Shown piece by piece: positions 59,956 through 64,000 of a DNA stretch of 64,000 nucleotides (the first letter of the stretch is position 1; every line of letters starts with the position of its first letter). Under the pieces are notes generated by a model that saw only the letters and a list, made by a program, of their open reading frames with translations, was not told the DNA's origin and did not search any database. The position numbers were made by a program, and so were the translations under genes. This DNA is from Streptomyces liangshanensis (GTDB taxonomy: Bacteria; Actinomycetota; Actinomycetes; Streptomycetales; Streptomycetaceae), in assembly GCF_011694815.1 (NCBI RefSeq), contig NZ_CP050177.1:992001-1056000 (forward strand). The letters are read 5' to 3'.

Positions 59956-61001
59956 CCCCGCCCGGGCCGGCGACGACCCCTCCCGCGCGGGGCAGCCGGG
60001 CGATCGTCGTGGACCGGCCCGGCGTCCACCGCCTGCTGACCGGCGAGGTGCCCGGGCCGGGTCCGGGCGAGGTGCGGGTACGGGTGGCCGCCGCCGGGGT
60101 GTGCCTGAGCGACCGCGAGGTGTACGAGGGCCGGCGCGACGCGGCCTACGTCCGCTACCCGGTGACCCCCGGCCACGAGTGGTCGGGCACGGTCGACGCG
60201 GTGGGCGCGGGCGTCGGGGCGGAGCTGGTCGGCCGGCGGACCGTGGCGGAGGGCTTCCGCGCGTGCGGGGTCTGCGTCCGGTGCCGGTGCGGCGAGACGT
60301 CGCTCTGCTCGGCCGGGTACGACGAGACGGGCTTCACCCGCCCCGGCGGCTTCGCGGACCATGTGGTCGTCCCCGTACGGCTGTTGCACCTCCTCCCCGA
60401 CGACGCCGACCTGCGGGCCGCCGCGCTGCTGGAGCCGGCCGCCGTGGTCGCCGCCGCCGTGCGGGCCGGGGCCCCGGAACCGGGTGCGCGGGTCGCGGTG
60501 GTGGGCGCGGGGACCCTGGGGCTGCTCGCCGTCCAGTTGCTCGCCGCCCACTCCCCCGGCGAGCTGACCGTCATCGACCCCCGGGCCGAACGGGCCCGCC
60601 TGGCGGCGGACTTCGGGGCGACCGAGGTGCGCGGCCCGGAGGAGGCGGAGAAGCTCCACGGGCACTTCGACCTCGTCCTGGAGACGGCGGGGGCGCCCAC
60701 CACCGCCGCCTCGTCGTGCCTGCTCGCCCGGCGCGGCGGCCGGGTGGTGCTGACCGGCATGTTCGCGGCGGGCGCCGCCGGCATCGACCCCGTGCACCTC
60801 TCGCTGAGCCAGCTGACGGTCCGCAGTGTGTTCGGCGCGCCGTCGAGCGCCTGGACCTTCGCGGTCCGGGCCTTCACCACCGGGCTGCTGGACCCGGGAC
60901 CGCTGATCACCCACACGTACCCGCTGGAGCGGTACGCGGAGGCGATCGCCCGCGTCGGCGGCGGCGATCCCGCCACGGGGAAGGTGCTGCTACGGCCCTG
61001 A
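59952..61001 (+). CDS. Zinc-dependent sugar/polyol dehydrogenase (MDR family)
   Basis: 349 residues. Catalytic zinc site begins GVCLSDREVYEG and TPGHEWSGTVDAVGAG. The structural zinc loop is shortened but Cys-rich (ACGVCVRCRCGETSLC). The NAD(P) fold has VAVVGAGTLGLLAVQLLAAH. It would oxidise a sugar or sugar acid (for example C1 to the lactone), feeding the lactonase and dehydratases. GTG at 59952 overlaps the preceding stop. A hairpin at 61007-61040 follows. Confidence 0.88.
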   Translation: MTPPGPATTPPARGSRAIVVDRPGVHRLLTGEVPGPGPGEVRVRVAAAGVCLSDREVYEGRRDAAYVRYPVTPGHEWSGTVDAVGAGVGAELVGRRTVAEGFRACGVCVRCRCGETSLCSAGYDETGFTRPGGFADHVVVPVRLLHLLPDDADLRAAALLEPAAVVAAAVRAGAPEPGARVAVVGAGTLGLLAVQLLAAHSPGELTVIDPRAERARLAADFGATEVRGPEEAEKLHGHFDLVLETAGAPTTAASSCLLARRGGRVVLTGMFAAGAAGIDPVHLSLSQLTVRSVFGAPSSAWTFAVRAFTTGLLDPGPLITHTYPLERYAEAIARVGGGDPATGKVLLRP

Positions 61002-61006
61002 CGACC

Positions 61007-61040
61007 GGTCCGCCGGGCGGAGAAGCCCGTCAGGCGGACC
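61007..61040 (+). terminator. Hairpin after the dehydrogenase gene
   Basis: GGTCCGCC (61007-61014) pairs with GGCGGACC (61033-61040), enclosing a second small stem GGGC/GCCC. The transport genes therefore probably have their own promoter. Confidence 0.55.
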
Positions 61041-61065
61041 CCGGACCCACCCACGCCCGACTTCC

Positions 61066-61089
61066 CGAACCATGTTCGGTATCTCGAAC
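61066..61089. promoter_or_regulatory. Candidate IclR operator before the transport operon
   Basis: CGAAC-CAT-GTTCG-GTATCT-CGAAC, two overlapping inverted repeats just upstream of the 61110 gene, related to the sites at 58732-58762. Confidence 0.6.
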
Positions 61090-61109
61090 GACCATGTAAG
61101 GACGTGTCC

Positions 61110-62147
61110 GTGATCGACGCCCCCTCCCCCGGCCCCCGGCGCCCCGGCGACCGGGCGCTCGCCACCCTCGGCCTGGCCGCGCCCCCCGACCACCCCCGGG
61201 ACGCCTCCCCCCATTCCTTCCCCGACGGCGGCCTCTGGCGCACCGAGATCCCGTCCGTAGAAGGCCCCGAGGCGCTCGCCGAGGTCTTCAAGGAGGCCTC
61301 CCGGCTCGACGTGCCGGTCCACCGCGTCAGCCAGGGCAGCGGCATCTGGATGCTCTCGGACGCCGACATCACCGAGATGGTGGACGCCTGCGCGGCAAGG
61401 GACGTGGAGCTGTGCCTGTTCACCGGACCGCGCGGCACCTGGGACATCGGCGGCTCCACCCGTACCGGATCGGGCGGGGCCGGACTGCGCGCCCGCGGCC
61501 ACGACGGAGTGGCGGGCTGCGTCGAGGACGCCCTGCGCGCCGCCGAACTCGGCGTCCGCTGCCTGCTCGTGGCCGACGAGGGCGTCCTGTGGTCGCTGCA
61601 CCGGCTGCGCGCCCGGGGCGTCCTGCCCGCCGACACCACGCTCAAGGTCTCGGCGCTGATCGGCCCCGTCAACCCGGCGTCGTACGCCGTGTTCGAGCGG
61701 CTCGGCGCGGACTCCGTCAACGTCCCCTCCGACCTCTCGCTCGCGCACCTCACCGAGATCCGCCGGGTCAGCCGCGCCCCCATGGACCTGTACATCGAGG
61801 CGCCCGACGACCTCGGGGGCTACGTGCGGATGTACGAGACGGCGGAGCTGATCCGGCGCGGCGCCCCGCTCTACCTCAAGTTCGGCCTCTCGAAGGCGCC
61901 CTCCATCTACCCGTACGGCGCGCACCTGCGCGACACCGCCCTCAGCGGCGCCCGGGAACGGGTGCGCCGCGGCCGGCTGGTCCTCGATCTGCTCGGCCGG
62001 CACGGCGCGGACGGCGCGATGTCGCCGCTCGGCTCCCGCCTCCCGGGCCCGCTCACCCGCTTCCCCGCCACCGAAGAACCCGTCACCGAAGAACCCGCCA
62101 CCGAAGACCCCGCCACCGAAGACCGCCCCACCGAAGACAAGGACTGA
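61110..62147 (+). CDS. U32-peptidase-like TIM-barrel protein
   Basis: 345 residues. The body reads as a TIM barrel related to peptidase family U32: [24 protein letters not shown] segments, [40 protein letters not shown] and [20 protein letters not shown]. True U32 catalytic residues cannot be assigned, and the protein may be an isomerase or sugar-processing enzyme. The GTG at 61110 has AAGGA at 61098-61102 (7-nt spacing); a GTG at 61104 is too close. The C-terminus is a five-copy acidic pentad repeat. It is the first gene of the ABC transporter operon. Confidence 0.6.
   Translation: MIDAPSPGPRRPGDRALATLGLAAPPDHPRDASPHSFPDGGLWRTEIPSVEGPEALAEVFKEASRLDVPVHRVSQGSGIWMLSDADITEMVDACAARDVELCLFTGPRGTWDIGGSTRTGSGGAGLRARGHDGVAGCVEDALRAAELGVRCLLVADEGVLWSLHRLRARGVLPADTTLKVSALIGPVNPASYAVFERLGADSVNVPSDLSLAHLTEIRRVSRAPMDLYIEAPDDLGGYVRMYETAELIRRGAPLYLKFGLSKAPSIYPYGAHLRDTALSGARERVRRGRLVLDLLGRHGADGAMSPLGSRLPGPLTRFPATEEPVTEEPATEDPATEDRPTEDKD
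62067..62141 (+). repeat. 15-bp in-frame tandem repeat (acidic pentads)
   Basis: Five 15-bp units of the form GCCACCGAAGACCCC encode A/V-T-E-E/D-P-type pentads at the end of the TIM-barrel gene, giving a flexible acidic tail. Confidence 0.8.
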
Positions 62148-62154
62148 TGCCCTC

Positions 62155-63261
62155 ATGCGTATCCGCCGAGCCGTGCTCACCGCCACCGCCGCGTCCCTCG
62201 TCCTGTCCCTCGCCGCCTGCGGGCAGAGCGGCGAGGGCGGCGGCAAGGAGAAGAAGGAGGGCGGCGAGGGGGCGACCATCGGCATCGCGATGCCCACCAA
62301 GTCGTCCGAACGCTGGATCGCCGACGGCAACAACATGGTCGCCCAGTTCAAGAAGCTGGGGTACCGGACGGACCTCCAGTACGGCGAGGACGACGTCGAC
62401 CAGCAGGTGTCCCAGGTCGAGAACATGATCACCAAGGGCGTCGACGTGCTGGTGATCGCCGCCATCGACGGCCGGGCGCTCGGGGACGTCCTCCAGCAGG
62501 CCGCCGACCAGGACATCAAGGTGATCTCCTACGACCGGCTGATCCTCGGCAGCCCGAATGTGGACTACTACGCGTCCTTCGACAACGAGAAGGTCGGCGT
62601 CCTCCAGGCCTCGTACCTCGTCGACAAGCTCGGCCTCAAGGACGGCTCCGAGAAGGGCCCGTTCTCCATCGAGCTGTTCGCGGGCTCGCCCGACGACAAC
62701 AACACGCGCTACTTCTTCCAGGGCGCGTGGAAGACCCTCAAGCCGTATCTCGACGCGAAGCAACTGGTCGTCAGAAGCGGCCAGACCGCGCTGGACCAGG
62801 TCACCACTCTGCGCTGGGACGGCGGTACGGCCCAGAAGCGGATGGACGACCTGCTGACCAAGGCGTACGGCTCGGTGGACGTGGACGCGGTGCTCTCGCC
62901 GTACGACGGCATCTCGATCGGCATCCTGTCGGCCCTGAAGTCCGACGGGTACGGGACGGCCGCGAAGCCGTACCCGCTGGTCACCGGGCAGGACGCCGAG
63001 GTGGCCTCGGTGAAGTCGATCATCGCGGGCCGGCAGACGATGACCGTCTACAAGGACACCAGGGCGCTGGCCAAGCAGGCCGTGCAGATGGCGGACGCCG
63101 TACTGAACGGCAAGAAGCCCGAGGTCAACGACGAGAAGACGTACGACAACGAGAAGAAGGTCGTGCCGGCCTTCCTGCTGGACCCGGTCAGCGTCGACAA
63201 GTCCAACTACCAGGCCGAGCTGGTCGACTCCGGTTACCTCAAGGCGAGTGACCTGAAGTGA
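62155..63261 (+). CDS. chvE: Multiple-monosaccharide ABC transporter, substrate-binding lipoprotein
   Basis: 368 residues. Lipoprotein signal with lipobox LSLAAC (Cys22). The body is a ChvE/XylF-type periplasmic-binding-protein fold ([80 protein letters not shown]). ChvE-like proteins bind pentoses, galactose, glucose or their acids and pass them to a ribose-type importer. It is 7 bp after the preceding stop and overlaps the next gene (GTGA). Confidence 0.93.
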   Translation: MRIRRAVLTATAASLVLSLAACGQSGEGGGKEKKEGGEGATIGIAMPTKSSERWIADGNNMVAQFKKLGYRTDLQYGEDDVDQQVSQVENMITKGVDVLVIAAIDGRALGDVLQQAADQDIKVISYDRLILGSPNVDYYASFDNEKVGVLQASYLVDKLGLKDGSEKGPFSIELFAGSPDDNNTRYFFQGAWKTLKPYLDAKQLVVRSGQTALDQVTTLRWDGGTAQKRMDDLLTKAYGSVDVDAVLSPYDGISIGILSALKSDGYGTAAKPYPLVTGQDAEVASVKSIIAGRQTMTVYKDTRALAKQAVQMADAVLNGKKPEVNDEKTYDNEKKVVPAFLLDPVSVDKSNYQAELVDSGYLKASDLK

Positions 63262-64000
63262 CCTCCCCCGTACTGGAGATGCGCTCCATCGTGAAGACCT
63301 TCCCCGGGGTCAGGGCGCTCTCCGACGTCAGCCTCACGGTCGCGCCCGGGGAGGTGCACGCCGTCTGCGGGGAGAACGGCGCGGGCAAGTCCACCCTGAT
63401 GAAGGTGCTCAGCGGCGTTCATCCGCACGGGAGTTACGAGGGCGAGATCCTCTTCGAGGGAGCCCCCTGCGCCTTCAAGGACATCGGTGCCAGCGAGGCC
63501 CGCGGCATCGTGATCATCCATCAGGAACTGGCCCTGATCCCGTACCTGTCGATCGCGGAGAACCTCTTCCTCGGCAACGAGCACGCCACCCGGGGGGTCA
63601 TCGACTGGAACAGGACACTCCTGCACGCCACTTCCCTGCTGCGGCGGGTGGGGCTGGCCGAGCATCCGCAGACCCGGGTCGCGGACCTCGGGGTCGGCAA
63701 GCAGCAGCTCGTGGAGATCGCGAAGGCGCTCGCGAAGAAGGTGAAGCTGCTGATCCTGGACGAGCCGACCGCCGCGCTCAACGACCGCGACAGCGCTCAT
63801 CTCCTGCTCCTCATCAGGGAGTTGAAGGCGCAGGGCATCACCTCGATCATCATCTCGCACAAACTGAACGAGATCGCGGAGGTGGCCGACTCCGTGACCG
63901 TCCTACGGGACGGCAGGACGGTCGAGACCCTCGACGTGCGGGCGGAGTCGTTCACCGAGGACCGGATCATCCGGGGCATGGTCGGCCGCGACCTCGACCA
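63258..64000 (+). CDS. mmsA: Multiple-monosaccharide ABC transporter ATPase (3' end beyond window)
   Basis: First 247 residues of a sugar ABC ATPase of the RbsA/MmsA class. The first ABC domain is complete: Walker [11 protein letters not shown]-loop [13 protein letters not shown], a weak signature [20 protein letters not shown], Walker [12 protein letters not shown]. The second ABC domain lies outside the window. GTG at 63258 overlaps the ChvE stop; a permease gene would be expected next. Confidence 0.92.
   Translation, partial: MTSPVLEMRSIVKTFPGVRALSDVSLTVAPGEVHAVCGENGAGKSTLMKVLSGVHPHGSYEGEILFEGAPCAFKDIGASEARGIVIIHQELALIPYLSIAENLFLGNEHATRGVIDWNRTLLHATSLLRRVGLAEHPQTRVADLGVGKQQLVEIAKALAKKVKLLILDEPTAALNDRDSAHLLLLIRELKAQGITSIIISHKLNEIAEVADSVTVLRDGRTVETLDVRAESFTEDRIIRGMVGRDLD

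Overview
The window is high-GC DNA (roughly 73% G+C, nearly every third codon position G or C) with the gene repertoire of a Streptomyces chromosome: an SsgA-like sporulation protein, a WhiB-type regulator, an LPFR-motif small protein, an SCO6745-family protein, a two-domain small laccase and many GTG starts. No rRNA, tRNA, CRISPR array, integrase or phage block is seen. Gene content looks like a chromosome arm: catabolism, secretion, regulators and small mobile repeats.

Layout. 0-6 kb: two DJ-1/PfpI-type proteins around a GC-rich degenerate repeat array, an SCO6745-family protein, an LPFR peptide and the RNA-binding protein Tex. 5.7-8 kb: a divergent pair (GyrB-like GHKL ATPase with altered ATP-site residues, and a MerR regulator) inside direct and inverted intergenic repeats. 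8-17.5 kb: glycosyltransferase, ABC-F ATPase, D-amino-acid oxidase and three secreted peptidases. 17.5-21 kb: a LacI regulator and a secreted GH81 beta-1,3-glucanase sharing a GAGAGCGCTCTC operator. 21-26.5 kb: macro-domain protein and a beta-oxidation set (FadB-like, thiolase, CoA racemase) behind a candidate TetR-type operator. 26.6-33 kb: an alpha/beta hydrolase pseudogene broken by a 31-bp tandem duplication, a GTPase-less EF-Tu barrel protein, two phosphotransferase paralogues, endonuclease V, a YciI protein, a BNR-repeat secreted protein and an SsgA-like protein. 33-39 kb: acyl-ACP desaturase, WhiB-like protein, VOC/TetR pair and a CASTOR/POLLUX-type channel. 39-45 kb: a secreted redox cluster (small laccase; ThuA-PQQ dehydrogenase; cupredoxin-Ig-DUF1080 protein). 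45-51 kb: LigD-type polymerase and ATP-dependent ligase, then an epimerase and a coupled glycosyltransferase/DUF2064/methyltransferase operon. 51-53 kb: DUF6191, YchJ, and a GlxA-type regulator interrupted by a 166-bp MITE-like hairpin. 53.5-64 kb: a sugar-acid catabolic cluster.

The last cluster reads as one pathway. A ChvE/MmsA-type ABC importer (cut by the window end) brings in a monosaccharide. A zinc dehydrogenase and an SMP-30 lactonase would make the aldonate. Two unrelated aldonate dehydratase folds (enolase superfamily and IlvD/Edd) would make the 2-keto-3-deoxy acid, and a DHDPS-family enzyme would process that. GntR and IclR regulators sit inside, and CGAAC/GTTCG elements recur in two of its promoters.

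The observations most worth following are the repeat-bounded GHKL/MerR pair, the laccase/ThuA-PQQ/cupredoxin cluster, the two structurally explained gene disruptions, and the set of genes whose -10 box lies 6-7 nt before an ATG (predicted leaderless mRNAs).
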